A DNA stretch of 33,900 nt, from positions 1 to 33,900 of the forward strand of contig CANNJI010000022.1 of NCBI GenBank assembly GCA_947504875.1. Direction: 5' to 3'. The position numbers and the translations under genes are program-made. The DNA comes from Legionellaceae bacterium. GTDB lineage: Bacteria; Pseudomonadota; Gammaproteobacteria; Legionellales; Legionellaceae. Below are positions 17,633 to 30,128 of the stretch, piece by piece. Under the pieces are notes generated by a model. That model was not told where the DNA came from, did not search any database, and worked only from the letters and a program-made list of their open reading frames with translations. How positions within the stretch are numbered: the first letter of the stretch is position 1; every line of letters starts with the position of its first letter.

Positions 17633-19012
17633 TTAAAAAGGAACAGCTAAACAAGCATCAATGGCATGAAGTTGTACTTTAAAAAGCGCTTGAATTTTTT
17701 CTAGTGCCACACTCGTTTCAGCTTCAAAACGCGCAACCAAGCAGGGGGTCGTATTGGATGCACGAATAAGCCCCCAGCCATCATTAAACTCCACACGTAT
17801 GCCATCAATGTCAATAAAGGTTGCATTAGAAAATTCTGCTTCTGCAATAAAACGGGCCATAAATGAAAATTTATTTTCATCAACAATTGGGATTTTAATT
17901 TCTGGCGTATTCACACTGTTGGGAATCAATAAAAACTGCTCTCCAACCGTTAAACTTGATATAGACAGCATCTCTAATAAACGACACGCACTGTATAACG
18001 CGTCATCAAACCCATACCAGCGATCATTAAAAAAGATATGTCCACTCATCTCGCCAGCCAAGACCGCTTTGACTTCTTTCATGATGCCTTTCACAATAGA
18101 GTGCCCCGTTGGGCACATCCGGGCATTGCCCCCTGCTTCTGCTATCACGCTTGCAAGATGACTCGAACACTTCACATCATAAACAATCGTACCGCGAGGG
18201 TTTTCCCTTAAAACATGTTGAGCAAAAAACATCATGAGTCGATCGGGCCAAATGACCTCACCCTGCTGAGTAATAACGCCCAAACGATCCGCATCTCCAT
18301 CGAAAGCAAGCCCAATATCAGCACCATGCAACTTAACAGCTGCTTTAAGGTCGACTAAGTTGGCTTCGATCGTTGGATCAGGATGATGATGAGGGAAACG
18401 TCCATCAACATCGCAATACAATTCAATGACATCACAACCCAAGCGCTCTAGAACACGCGGAATAATAGGGCCGGCAATCCCATTGCCACAATCAACCACA
18501 ACACGTAATGGTCGCTTTAAATGAATCCCCTGAGTAACACGCCCTACATAGTCAGGCATCATGTCGACTGATGTCTCAATTCCTTTCCCTACAATATAGG
18601 CATCTTGACTCACCAAATCATACAATAACTTAATATCTTCTTGTACTAAGGTTTTACCCGCAAGAACGATTTTAATCCCATTATAGTCTGCAGGATTATG
18701 GCTACCCGTTACAATAAGACCACTGTCTACATCTGGAATGGTATGTGTTGCATAATACATCACAGGGGTTGCAACGGCGCCTAAGTTGATGACATCAACA
18801 CCACTGCTCAATAGGCCTTTTTGTATTGCAAGCCCCAAAGCATCACTCGTTAACCGCCCATCACGCGCAACAATAATTTTTGTTCGCCCCAAAGCCTGTA
18901 GACGATATGCAATGGCTTGACCAATACGAAAAAAATCAGCCTCATCTAATTGCTGACCAATAATGCCTCGAATGTCGTAGGCGCGAAAAACAGAACTGTC
19001 GATATAGGCCAT
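17633..19012 (-). CDS. Phosphomannomutase/phosphoglucomutase
   Basis: The 459-aa protein is an alpha-D-phosphohexomutase of the AlgC/ManB type. It has the N-terminal FRAYDIRGI, the phosphoserine loop GSHNPADYNGIK (active-site Ser), the metal-binding loop DGDADRLG, the sugar loop GEMSGHIFF, and the C-terminal phosphate-binding loop RASNTTPCLVARFEA. It interconverts hexose 6- and 1-phosphates for polysaccharide and LPS precursors. It starts directly after the dut stop, so the two are co-translated. The exact hexose preference cannot be fixed from sequence. Confidence 0.93.
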   Translation of the reverse strand: MAYIDSSVFRAYDIRGIIGQQLDEADFFRIGQAIAYRLQALGRTKIIVARDGRLTSDALGLAIQKGLLSSGVDVINLGAVATPVMYYATHTIPDVDSGLIVTGSHNPADYNGIKIVLAGKTLVQEDIKLLYDLVSQDAYIVGKGIETSVDMMPDYVGRVTQGIHLKRPLRVVVDCGNGIAGPIIPRVLERLGCDVIELYCDVDGRFPHHHPDPTIEANLVDLKAAVKLHGADIGLAFDGDADRLGVITQQGEVIWPDRLMMFFAQHVLRENPRGTIVYDVKCSSHLASVIAEAGGNARMCPTGHSIVKGIMKEVKAVLAGEMSGHIFFNDRWYGFDDALYSACRLLEMLSISSLTVGEQFLLIPNSVNTPEIKIPIVDENKFSFMARFIAEAEFSNATFIDIDGIRVEFNDGWGLIRASNTTPCLVARFEAETSVALEKIQALFKVQLHAIDACLAVPF

Positions 19013-19468
19013 TTATTGTCTCCCTGAACTACCAAACCCACCCTCACCGCGACTTGTTTGGGTGAATTGTTCTACCAATGTAAATTCGGCTCTCACAATA
19101 GGTAGAAACACAAGTTGCGCAATCCTATCACCTGGATTCACCGTGAAATGTTCCGCACCACGATTCCAGCAGGAGATTTTAAGTTCGCCCTGATAATCTG
19201 AATCAATAAGCCCAACCAAATTACCCAAAACAATGCCATGTTTATGTCCGAGCCCTGAACGCGGCAATATAACAGCAGCAAGATGAGGGTCAGCTATGTA
19301 AACCGCAAGACCTGTGGGTAACAAAACTGTTTCTTGTGCGGCAATTTGAATTGGCTCGTCAATGCACACACGCAAATCTAATCCAGCTGAACCCAGGGTT
19401 GCATAAGTTGGTAAAGGAATACTATCCCCAACACGTGGGTCTATAATTTTAATTTGTACAGATTGCAT
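19013..19468 (-). CDS. dut: dUTP diphosphatase
   Basis: The trimeric dUTPase motifs are all present: AGLDLR (I), [11 protein letters not shown] (II), [13 protein letters not shown] (III), GDRIAQLVF (IV) and [12 protein letters not shown] (V). It hydrolyses dUTP to dUMP, keeping uracil out of DNA. The ATG at 19468 gives 151 aa; a GTG one codon upstream (19471) has slightly better spacing to GGGAG, so the start is uncertain by one residue. It forms a two-gene unit with the phosphohexomutase. Confidence 0.97.
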   Translation of the reverse strand: MQSVQIKIIDPRVGDSIPLPTYATLGSAGLDLRVCIDEPIQIAAQETVLLPTGLAVYIADPHLAAVILPRSGLGHKHGIVLGNLVGLIDSDYQGELKISCWNRGAEHFTVNPGDRIAQLVFLPIVRAEFTLVEQFTQTSRGEGGFGSSGRQ

Positions 19469-19494
19469 CACGACATAACTCCCAAAATATTATA

Positions 19495-19539
19495 TTGAAG
19501 ATTTTGCGATCTTATGAGTATAATTGCAAATAAATTTGC
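19495..19539 (+). promoter_or_regulatory. Promoter and operator-like palindrome of the cation transporter pair
   Basis: TTGAAG (19495-19500) and TATAAT (19519-19524) are 18 bp apart. Directly after the -10 box is a perfect palindrome GCAAAT-AA-ATTTGC (19526-19539), which covers the expected transcription start. That position is typical of a repressor site. A metal-responsive regulator is inferred from the downstream genes only. Confidence 0.55.
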
Positions 19540-19569
19540 TAAGATAATCAAACTGATACCTAAAATCTC

Positions 19570-20730
19570 ATGAATCACTCAACGCGTTATCACACAGCAA
19601 AGCGCATTACCTTAATCGGAGCATTCGTTAATGCATTTTTAGGGGTTATAAAACTCATTGGTGGCGTTTTTTTCCAATCCCATGCCCTGATTGCAGATGG
19701 ATTTCACTCCTTTGCCGATCTCGTGACGGACGCCATGGTTGTTTTTGCATCAAAACTTGGCAGCCAGGACGCTGATGTGTCGCATCCTTATGGACACCAA
19801 CGCATTGAAACAGCAGGAACCTTTCTATTGGCTCTTCTGCTCATCCTTACCGGTGTAATCATCGCATGGCATTCAATCACGGAAATCATTGCGCCTGACT
19901 TCATCATGCCTAATCAATTAGCCCTACCGATTGCCATTTTCTCCATTCTAGCAAACGAAGCGCTTTATCATTATACCCATGCCATTGGAAAACGAATTAA
20001 CTCTTCTCTTCTGATTGCCAATGCATGGCACCACCGCTCGGACGCAGCTTCTTCTATTGTTGTGCTCATAGGACTGGTTGGAACTATCTTTGGGCTACAC
20101 TATTTTGATGCCGCTGCAGCGATTCTGGTGGGACTTATGATCATTCATATGGGGCTCACCTATGCCTGGAACAGCATTAAAGAACTTGTTGATACGGGTG
20201 TTGAGCCGAAACAACTGGCAATCATTGAATCAATTATCCATAACGTCGATGGCGTAGAAAAAGTTCATCAATTACGAAGCCGAATGATGGGGAGTGACAT
20301 TTTCTTAGATGTTCACATTTTGGTGTCTCCTTTTATTTCCGTCTCCGAAGGGCATTATATTGCACAACATGTTCATCAATCATTGCTGAAGCAATGCTCC
20401 GATGTCCGAGATGTTACAGTCCACGTTGACCCCGAGGATGATGAAGTCACGTCGCCCTCGCTGCATTTACCCAACCGAAAGAAAATTGAAACCATACTCA
20501 ATCCATTAAAAACTGAACACCCGACTATTGACACATGGGTGATTCATTATCTTGATGGACAAGTGATGCTTGACATATTATTTGTTGACAACAGCACCCT
20601 TACAAAAAAAGATGAAAACCACATCAAACGCTGTCTCACCGAACTCCATGAGCAAATCGAAGTTCGACTCATGCTGAAAAAAAACTTGCCAAAAAGCAAA
20701 GCACTCAATAGTATGCAGCCTCTAAAATAA
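19570..20730 (+). CDS. Cation diffusion facilitator (FieF/CzcD-type) metal exporter
   Basis: The 386-aa protein has six predicted membrane helices followed by a cytoplasmic metal-binding domain. Metal-site motifs are seen in ADGFHSFADLVTD (helix II, HSxxD) and HHRSDAASS (helix V, HxxxD). The C-terminal domain includes LDVHILV and VTVHVDPEDDE, and it is longer than usual because of an added tail (about residues 300-386). Such proteins export Zn, Fe, Mn or Cd by proton antiport. It is followed after 21 bp by a ZIP importer. The metal cannot be told. Confidence 0.9.
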   Translation: MNHSTRYHTAKRITLIGAFVNAFLGVIKLIGGVFFQSHALIADGFHSFADLVTDAMVVFASKLGSQDADVSHPYGHQRIETAGTFLLALLLILTGVIIAWHSITEIIAPDFIMPNQLALPIAIFSILANEALYHYTHAIGKRINSSLLIANAWHHRSDAASSIVVLIGLVGTIFGLHYFDAAAAILVGLMIIHMGLTYAWNSIKELVDTGVEPKQLAIIESIIHNVDGVEKVHQLRSRMMGSDIFLDVHILVSPFISVSEGHYIAQHVHQSLLKQCSDVRDVTVHVDPEDDEVTSPSLHLPNRKKIETILNPLKTEHPTIDTWVIHYLDGQVMLDILFVDNSTLTKKDENHIKRCLTELHEQIEVRLMLKKNLPKSKALNSMQPLK

Positions 20731-20751
20731 CGAATCGAGTGAGAATTCCAC

Positions 20752-21510
20752 ATGATAAGTGTCGCAACCTTAAACATTTTTTTTGCATTAAGTGCGCTTA
20801 CCGTTATTTTATTAGCGGGATGGTTCCCATTCAAAAAACGCTTATCACACGACGCTCATGTTGAATTCCCTATCGGAGAAACCTTAGCTACAGGTGTTTT
20901 TTTAGGCGCAGCGTTATTGCATATGTTGCCTGAATCAAACCATGGTTTCAATTCGCTTGGATACCATTACCCTTTTGCCTACGTTATTACAGGCATAGTT
21001 TTTCTATTGTTTTTATGGTTTGAACACTTAGGAAAGGAGCTTTACCATCATCATGATAGAGCACATCCTGCGTTTGCAATTGTTGCCTGGCTGATGCTCT
21101 CTGTCCACTCTCTGGTGTTAGGTACTGCGCTCGGCTTGACACACGATTATCCAACCATGTTCATGTTATTCTTAGCCATTATCACCCACAAATGGGCCGA
21201 AAGTTTTGCCATCGCAGTTCAACTGAACAAAAGCAGTTTAAAGCCCAGAAGCAGCATGATCCTCTTTTTAATTTTTGCGCTGATGACCCCGCTTGGCATA
21301 GCTGTGGGTTGGTATTTCGGGCAAGGTTTACCCAGCCAATCATTAATGCCACCCATTCTCATTGCCCTGTCCGCAGGAACGTTTCTTTATCTAGGGACCC
21401 TCCACGGACTAGAACGATGCGTTATGGTCGAGCGTTGCTGCAACTTACGCGACTTCAGTTTTGTTATTATTGGGTTTTTATTAATGGGGTTGGTTGCTGC
21501 TTATACTTGA
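20752..21510 (+). CDS. ZIP-family metal transporter
   Basis: The 252-aa protein has about eight hydrophobic segments. The ZIP signature residues are present: LGAALLHMLPES (helix II region) and LAIITHKWAESFAIAVQL, with the H-K-x-x-E of helix V in place of the more common HE-x-P. A His-rich loop (KELYHHHDRAH) sits between helices III and IV. ZIP proteins import Zn, Fe or Mn, so it is odd to find one co-transcribed with an exporter. Divalent specificity is unknown. Confidence 0.85.
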   Translation: MISVATLNIFFALSALTVILLAGWFPFKKRLSHDAHVEFPIGETLATGVFLGAALLHMLPESNHGFNSLGYHYPFAYVITGIVFLLFLWFEHLGKELYHHHDRAHPAFAIVAWLMLSVHSLVLGTALGLTHDYPTMFMLFLAIITHKWAESFAIAVQLNKSSLKPRSSMILFLIFALMTPLGIAVGWYFGQGLPSQSLMPPILIALSAGTFLYLGTLHGLERCVMVERCCNLRDFSFVIIGFLLMGLVAAYT

Positions 21511-21618
21511 TTATAGTGCCGCACAGATGACTTGGTGAACGAGTAAGCGAGCTGTGTCTGAGCGTAGCGAGTTGAGCGCGCTTAATCGGTCATCAAGTCA
21601 TCTGTCCGGGGACTATAG
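21511..21618. repeat. 108-bp imperfect palindrome, MITE-like element
   Basis: The left end TTATAGTGCCGCACAGATGA and the right end TCATCTGTCCGGGGACTATA pair as inverted repeats, with near-complete symmetry continuing inward (GACTTG / CAAGTC, then AAGCG / CGCTT). Related pieces lie at 3571 and 6404. It fills the gap between the convergent zip and serS genes, where it would also form a hairpin able to block read-through. No ORF is inside. Confidence 0.8.
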
Positions 21619-21634
21619 TGGCTTTGGGCTCAGC

Positions 21635-23682
<2,048 letters not shown>

Positions 23683-23693
<11 letters not shown>

Positions 23694-24144
23694 CGCACTT
23701 CACTTCCTTCGCTGCACTCATCAAATCCGCAGAACATGCTAATTTATCGCCCACAAAAGCTTCTCCGTGCATGCGCCAAAAATCTCGTTTTTGCCCTAAA
23801 AATTTAACTTCCAATCGCAACTGATCGCCAGGTGTTACAATTTGTTTGAATTTTGCATTATCAATGCCTGCAAAAAAATATAAAAACTTATGCCCTTCTT
23901 TGGCTTTTCGAGATAAATCAGACAAAATACCACTGGCTTGAGCCAATGCCTCAAGCATGAGTACACCCGGCATGATTGGATTGCCTGGAAAATGGCCCGT
24001 AAAATAAGGCTCATTCATTGTTACATTTTTTAACGCAGTGAGATAATCAAACGGTTTATAATCTAATACGCGATCAACCAATAAAAAAGGGTATCGATGA
24101 GGAATAAGATCTAGAATTTGGGTAATAGGTACAACGTCACTCAT
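23683..24144 (-). CDS. fabZ: (3R)-hydroxyacyl-ACP dehydratase
   Basis: At 153 aa this is a normal FabZ hot-dog fold. IPHRYPFLLVDRVLDY and the active-site stretch GHFPGNPIMPGVLMLEALAQ (catalytic His, and Glu further on) are the family signature. It dehydrates 3-hydroxyacyl-ACP in fatty acid elongation and competes with LpxA for substrate. I use the ATG at 24144, preceded by GAAGGA, rather than the TTG at 24177, which lies inside the terminator stem. It overlaps lpxA. Confidence 0.96.
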
Positions 24145-24157
24145 TTTTGTGTCCTTC

Positions 24158-24188
24158 AAAAAAAACGGAGAGAACAACTGTTCTCTCC
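24158..24188 (-). terminator. Intrinsic terminator between skp and fabZ
   Basis: GGAGAGAAC (24167-24175) and GTTCTCTCC (24180-24188) make a perfect 9-bp stem with a 4-nt loop. On the minus strand it is followed by G and eight T's. It lies just after the skp stop and just before the fabZ ribosome-binding site. Confidence 0.9.
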
Positions 24189-24211
24189 ATTAAATGCATC
24201 ATTCATTATGC

Positions 24212-24712
24212 TCAGTTAATATCCTGCATAACTTTTGAAGTCACATCAAGCTTATCAACACTGAAAGGTGCAGCATCTTTCTGAAAAACCAAATCGTATT
24301 TTTCATTTTGAGCTACTTTAGCAATGGCGGCTCGAATTTTATTGTAAAACTCTTCCATTGCTTCATTATGGGCTGTACTTAACTCTTGCTGATATTGTTG
24401 ACCTTCACGCTCAAACTGCTGCTGCGTAGCCACAATCTTTTTTTCAAGATCTTTACGCTGAGTTTGACTCAATATAGCATTGTCGCGCTTAAATTTTTCC
24501 ATATCACTTTTAAGGCCTTCCTCCATCGCAACCAACTTATCGCGACGTGGCTTAAATTCTTTTTCTAATTTTTCCTGAATGGTTTTCATTTGTGTCGAGG
24601 TTTGCATGATTTTTTGCAAATCTACAACACCAATTTTAGCACCATCTGCAAATGCACTTACGGTACCCATTGTAAATAACAGCGCCACTAAGACGCCACC
24701 TAAACGCTTCAT
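24212..24712 (-). CDS. skp: Skp/OmpH-family periplasmic chaperone
   Basis: The 166-aa precursor has a clear signal peptide (MKRLGGVLVALLFTMGTVSAFA, cleavage likely after AFA). It continues IGVVDLQKIMQTSTQMKTIQEKLEKEF and a long charged coiled coil (about residues 45-130), the tentacle hairpin of Skp, then YDLVFQKDAAPFS. It holds unfolded outer-membrane proteins for the BAM machine. In most relatives it lies between bamA and lpxD; here bamA is not upstream and lpxD is not downstream. Confidence 0.93.
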   Translation of the reverse strand: MKRLGGVLVALLFTMGTVSAFADGAKIGVVDLQKIMQTSTQMKTIQEKLEKEFKPRRDKLVAMEEGLKSDMEKFKRDNAILSQTQRKDLEKKIVATQQQFEREGQQYQQELSTAHNEAMEEFYNKIRAAIAKVAQNEKYDLVFQKDAAPFSVDKLDVTSKVMQDIN

Positions 24713-24869
24713 GATTATACTCCCAATTCTATTACTTGCCGACGGATCAATTGTTCCTACTTATCTCAAAGCAAAAACTCGCTTGATTAGAGACAGATGC
24801 TAGCACACTTTATTCACTGTTGCGATAAGTCTCATATGAAAATTTTTATAAGAATTTTCAGCTGATAAT

Positions 24870-25214
24870 TTAGGCCTTGCTAAACTCTTCAAATGCCTCT
24901 AATGCTTCTGCTGCATACATTAAGGAAGGTCCACCGCCCATATAAATCGCCATTCCCAAGGTTTCTAAAAGCTCTTCACGACTAACCTCTAGCTTAATCA
25001 GCGTTTGTGAATGAAAACCAATGCATCCAGGACATCGGTTGGCAACAGACAGCGCCATAGCAATCAGTTCCTTTGTTTTTTTATCAAGCACACCAGCTTT
25101 GGATGCCGCTTGCGACAATGCAGAGAAGCCAGCCATTACCTCCGGAAGTTCTTTACGAATTTTAGCCAGTTGCGTGCCGATGTCTTGCGTTATTTTCGTA
25201 TATTTATCTGACAT
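24870..25214 (-). CDS. AhpD-like/carboxymuconolactone decarboxylase family protein
   Basis: The 114-aa helical protein carries the AhpD-type motif CPGCIGFHSQ (CxxC followed by His) at about residues 62-71. The usual context KTKELIAMALSVANR lies before it and a Gly/Ala-rich helix (YMGGGPSLMYAAEAL) after it. Members with this motif are thiol-dependent peroxidase partners or small oxidoreductases. AAGGA precedes the ATG by 7 nt. It is divergent from the dienelactone hydrolase gene. Substrate unknown. Confidence 0.88.
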   Translation of the reverse strand: MSDKYTKITQDIGTQLAKIRKELPEVMAGFSALSQAASKAGVLDKKTKELIAMALSVANRCPGCIGFHSQTLIKLEVSREELLETLGMAIYMGGGPSLMYAAEALEAFEEFSKA

Positions 25215-25294
25215 GATATTGTCCTTGTTTGTTTGAAGTCCTCGTTAAACTATCTTATGCTTATTAACTATAAAATGAAATGGAGCAGTAACTC

Positions 25295-26014
25295 ATGTTA
25301 TCCGAGCAATTTATTTATCATCACGACACGTTACCCCTAAACGGCTATTTATCTTATGACAAGTCAACAACTGAAAAACGTCCTGCCGTTATGGTTGTCC
25401 ACGACTGGAGCGGCGTAAATGACTTTGCACGTCAAAAAACCCAATGGCTTGCGACTCAGGGATACGTCGGTTTTGCTGTCGATATGTATGGTCACGGACA
25501 TACGGGCAATACCACAGAAGAAAAGCTAGCCTTAATGAAGCCTGTTGTAGACAATCGACCCTTATTACGTCATCGAATACTGACAGCATTTGATGCAATT
25601 AAAAAAATGCCCCAGGTAAACCCAAATCAAATTGCTGTGATTGGATTTTGTTTTGGTGGACTGTGTGCACTTGATTTGGCAAGAACTGGTGCTGCAATAA
25701 AAGGAGCTGTTAGCCTTCATGGGTTATTAAACAAACCTGAATCACTCGAAAATCAAGCCATTTTAGCAAAATTGCTCATTCTTCATGGCTATGATGACCC
25801 CATGGTACGCCCCCATGATATCGACCTTTTTTGTAAAGAAATGAATGCAAGCACTGTAGACTGGCAGATTCATATGTACAGTCAAACACAACACGCGTTT
25901 ACCAATCCTTTGGCTCATGATCACACCTTAGGAACCATTTTTAATCCAAAATCGAATGATAGAGCCATGGAATCAACACGTTACTTTTTATCTGAGTGTT
26001 TTAAAAATGACTAA
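25295..26014 (+). CDS. Dienelactone hydrolase family alpha/beta hydrolase
   Basis: The 239-aa protein has the DLH fold. The nucleophile elbow GFCFGG (Cys) is at about residue 116, the acid lies in LILHGYDDPMV, and the His in SQTQHAFTNP. The first strand PAVMVVHDWSGVNDFAR supplies the oxyanion region. Close relatives are carboxymethylenebutenolidase-like enzymes of unknown natural substrate. The pncC start overlaps its stop by 8 bp. Confidence 0.9.
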   Translation: MLSEQFIYHHDTLPLNGYLSYDKSTTEKRPAVMVVHDWSGVNDFARQKTQWLATQGYVGFAVDMYGHGHTGNTTEEKLALMKPVVDNRPLLRHRILTAFDAIKKMPQVNPNQIAVIGFCFGGLCALDLARTGAAIKGAVSLHGLLNKPESLENQAILAKLLILHGYDDPMVRPHDIDLFCKEMNASTVDWQIHMYSQTQHAFTNPLAHDHTLGTIFNPKSNDRAMESTRYFLSECFKND

Positions 26015-26498
26015 AACAATAAACGAACTTTCGAAACAGCTAGGCGTACTGCTAAAACAAAGCAACATGCGCTGCGCCACCGCTGAATCCTGTACCGGAG
26101 GTGGTCTTTCAGCCGCAATTACCGCAATCCCCGGCGCTTCAGCGTGGTTTGAATGTGGCTTTGTGACCTATAGTAATCAATCCAAAGCAGACCTTTTAGG
26201 TGTGCCTCATGAGATTCTTGAAACCGAAGGGGCCGTGAGCGAATCCTGTGCCATGGCCATGGCCATTGGTGCAATACAGCATAGCCATGCAGATTTAAGT
26301 GTTGCAGTCACTGGAATTGCGGGCCCTGATGGCGGACGTATTGAAAAACCTGTTGGAACTGTTTGGATTGCCTGGGCGAATAAAAACAACGTTAAAACCG
26401 CTACGCATTATGTGTTTCAAGGCACCCGAGAAGAAATTCGCACTGCATGTATTAAGGCTGCGCTGAGCGGCCTAATTGAGTTTGCTTTTATTGGCTAG
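26007..26498 (+). CDS. pncC: Nicotinamide-nucleotide amidase (CinA C-terminal domain)
   Basis: The 163-aa single-domain protein has the CinA C-terminal hallmarks: ATAESCTGGGLSAAITAIPGAS (catalytic Ser), VTYSNQSKADLLGV, GAVSESCAMAMA, VTGIAGPDGG and EKPVGTVWIA. It deamidates NMN to NaMN in the pyridine nucleotide cycle. I use the ATG at 26007, inside the hydrolase stop region (aaaATGactaa); the upstream extension in the ORF track is hydrolase sequence. The N-terminal MoCF domain of full CinA is absent, as in E. coli PncC. recA, a common neighbour, is not here. Confidence 0.94.
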   Translation: MTKTINELSKQLGVLLKQSNMRCATAESCTGGGLSAAITAIPGASAWFECGFVTYSNQSKADLLGVPHEILETEGAVSESCAMAMAIGAIQHSHADLSVAVTGIAGPDGGRIEKPVGTVWIAWANKNNVKTATHYVFQGTREEIRTACIKAALSGLIEFAFIG

Positions 26499-26563
26499 CC
26501 TCAGTACAAGTGCACAAACTTTCATCCGAAGGAGAATTTTGTTCGTTCACTAGCGGACATCTG

Positions 26564-27042
26564 TCAAAGCGGGCTAGAGAGAAATAAACGATGCACAAAC
26601 AATTTAAACCAAGGCCATAGAAGCATTGTTGACAGAATGGGCATAAGATAAGGTAAGGGATTAGCGTGATATCCAAAAACCCAATCAAAAATATACAATA
26701 TGCTTTGATAGACAAAAGATAATCCCGAAATCATAATGATCTGTTGTGGCATTGAAAAAAAATTAAATCGTCGTACCCAATGACTTGCAAGCCAAGCCGT
26801 CAAAATTAAAGCAGCAGCATGCTCACCCATCACAGAAAAACATAATGTATCGAGTGTTAATCCAACCAACAAAAGCCCACCAACACGAAAACGTGAAGGA
26901 ATGGTCACCTGAATAAATAACATAAACAACATAACCCACAAGGGCCTAATAAGTGAAAGCATGGAAGGAAGTGGAATAATAGACAACATGAACGTCAGAA
27001 TAAGCACAACAATAAGCTTAAAATAAGACAGCCGGACGATGC

Positions 27043-27046
<4 letters not shown>
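26564..27046 (-). CDS. mreD: Rod shape-determining membrane protein MreD
   Basis: The 160-aa protein has about five hydrophobic helices and little else. Family-like features are the DTL-x-FSVMGEHAAALIL stretch (G-x-H in helix 3) and the position directly after mreC, with which it overlaps by 4 bp (ATGA). MreD works with MreC, RodA and PBP2 in the elongasome. It is convergent with pncC; 65 bp between them hold no clear terminator. Confidence 0.9.
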
Positions 27047-29002
<1,956 letters not shown>

Positions 29003-29032
29003 TCAACTCAAACAAAAAATCGACACTTTTTT

Positions 29033-30127
29033 TTAGAGAAAATTACTATACGTTAAATTCAACAGAAATGCATTCGAATACAAATGATTCAGCTGTAAAC
29101 CTGTCCCGACGCGCTGCCCCGGAGCAGCTGCTAAAGCACTCATTCCCCAATCTGAAAACTCGTAACCAAGTCCTACTTGCCAAGTTGCATTAATATCAGT
29201 CTGTATACCTGCCCCCACTGTATAAGTAAATGCTGTGGTTGTATTGGCTTCAAACAATGGCGTTGAACCTACAGTTGAATTGTTTGGGGTACTGGTATAA
29301 TGATTAGCCTGGTTAAAAGCAACACCAAGACTACCACTCACATACGGATTAATAATATCTTCTGGCTCAATCAGTATTTTACCCTTAAGCGCAAGGTGAG
29401 TATGACTCACATCATAGGCATAAAGAAAATCTTCATTATAATGCGACATTGTATTGACAATATTGCCCTTCAATTGAGCGCCGCTCATGACGCCAACAGC
29501 AACCCCTGCTTGCCCAAGAAAATTTCGATTAATCGCACGTTGTAGGGCTAAAAAAATCTCGCCATCGAACACGGCCTGACTATTACTCACCCCTGCATAA
29601 GCACTGCTTACAAGCGGATTAACTGCCATGGTTTCTGTCGGATGAGGATTAACCCACGCTGATCCAAGACTTAATGTTGCGATTTTTGACCACGGATTAA
29701 ACTTTGCAGGAATGCCCATATTACCCACATAAGAAGTGACCCTTGGAAGCGGTTTAAACGGCTCACTTGCATGAGGCATGACAGCTCTTTTCTGAGGATG
29801 AAATAAACCGCAACTCGTATGCCGCAAAGCACCAATCGTACTAAAAGGGCCCATCGTCACCAGATAAGGTGCCTTTTTCTTAAACTGATAATCGACACGC
29901 ACCGCTTGATGTGTTTTTTCTCTAATGATATGCTGATACCGCACGGCATTGGGTTCACTTTTAAACGCTGCCAAATGCAAAATATACGATGCGTTATTTC
30001 GTAACTGAGCTTCACATCCGGCCTCTACACCGTAAACATCAACAAGAGAAGATGCTTGAGCCATCTCAAAACTACCCCAAAAACAAAGTTGAGCTATAAA
30101 ACATAAGGCAAATTTTGTTTTTTCCAT
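29033..30127 (-). CDS. Outer-membrane beta-barrel protein with N-terminal SPOR-like domain
   Basis: From the ATG at 30127 the protein has 364 aa. It has a signal peptide (MEKTKFALCFIAQLCFW...MAQAS) and then a SPOR-like segment at about residues 45-105 (NASYILHLAAFKSEPNAVRYQ, ending APYLVTMGPFSTIGALRH). A linker follows, and then a barrel-like C-terminal half with alternating amphipathic strands (GEIFLALQRA, QAGVAVGVMSGAQ, INPYVSGSLGVAFNQ, WQVGLGYEFSDWG) that ends LLNLTYSNFL. The barrel resembles small OmpA/OmpW-like porins. SPOR domains bind denuded peptidoglycan. The GTG at 30136 is an alternative start, overlapping lolD by 8 bp; from the ATG the gap to lolD is 1 nt. Confidence 0.72.
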   Translation of the reverse strand: MEKTKFALCFIAQLCFWGSFEMAQASSLVDVYGVEAGCEAQLRNNASYILHLAAFKSEPNAVRYQHIIREKTHQAVRVDYQFKKKAPYLVTMGPFSTIGALRHTSCGLFHPQKRAVMPHASEPFKPLPRVTSYVGNMGIPAKFNPWSKIATLSLGSAWVNPHPTETMAVNPLVSSAYAGVSNSQAVFDGEIFLALQRAINRNFLGQAGVAVGVMSGAQLKGNIVNTMSHYNEDFLYAYDVSHTHLALKGKILIEPEDIINPYVSGSLGVAFNQANHYTSTPNNSTVGSTPLFEANTTTAFTYTVGAGIQTDINATWQVGLGYEFSDWGMSALAAAPGQRVGTGLQLNHLYSNAFLLNLTYSNFL

Positions 30128-30128
30128 T

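Noticed and set aside
24720-24770. sigmaE-type promoter of skp (GGAAC)
   Set aside because: GGAACAATT is present upstream of skp, but the rest of the -35 and the -10 TCAAA at the right distance are not.
24837-24860. AT-rich hairpin TGAAAATT...AATTTTCA after the AhpD-like gene
   Set aside because: Stem is only A-T rich with no T-run after it on the minus strand; too weak to call a terminator.
26488-26715. 75-aa minus-strand ORF near the mreD 3' end
   Set aside because: Mostly an alternate frame of mreD, with no start signal or family likeness.
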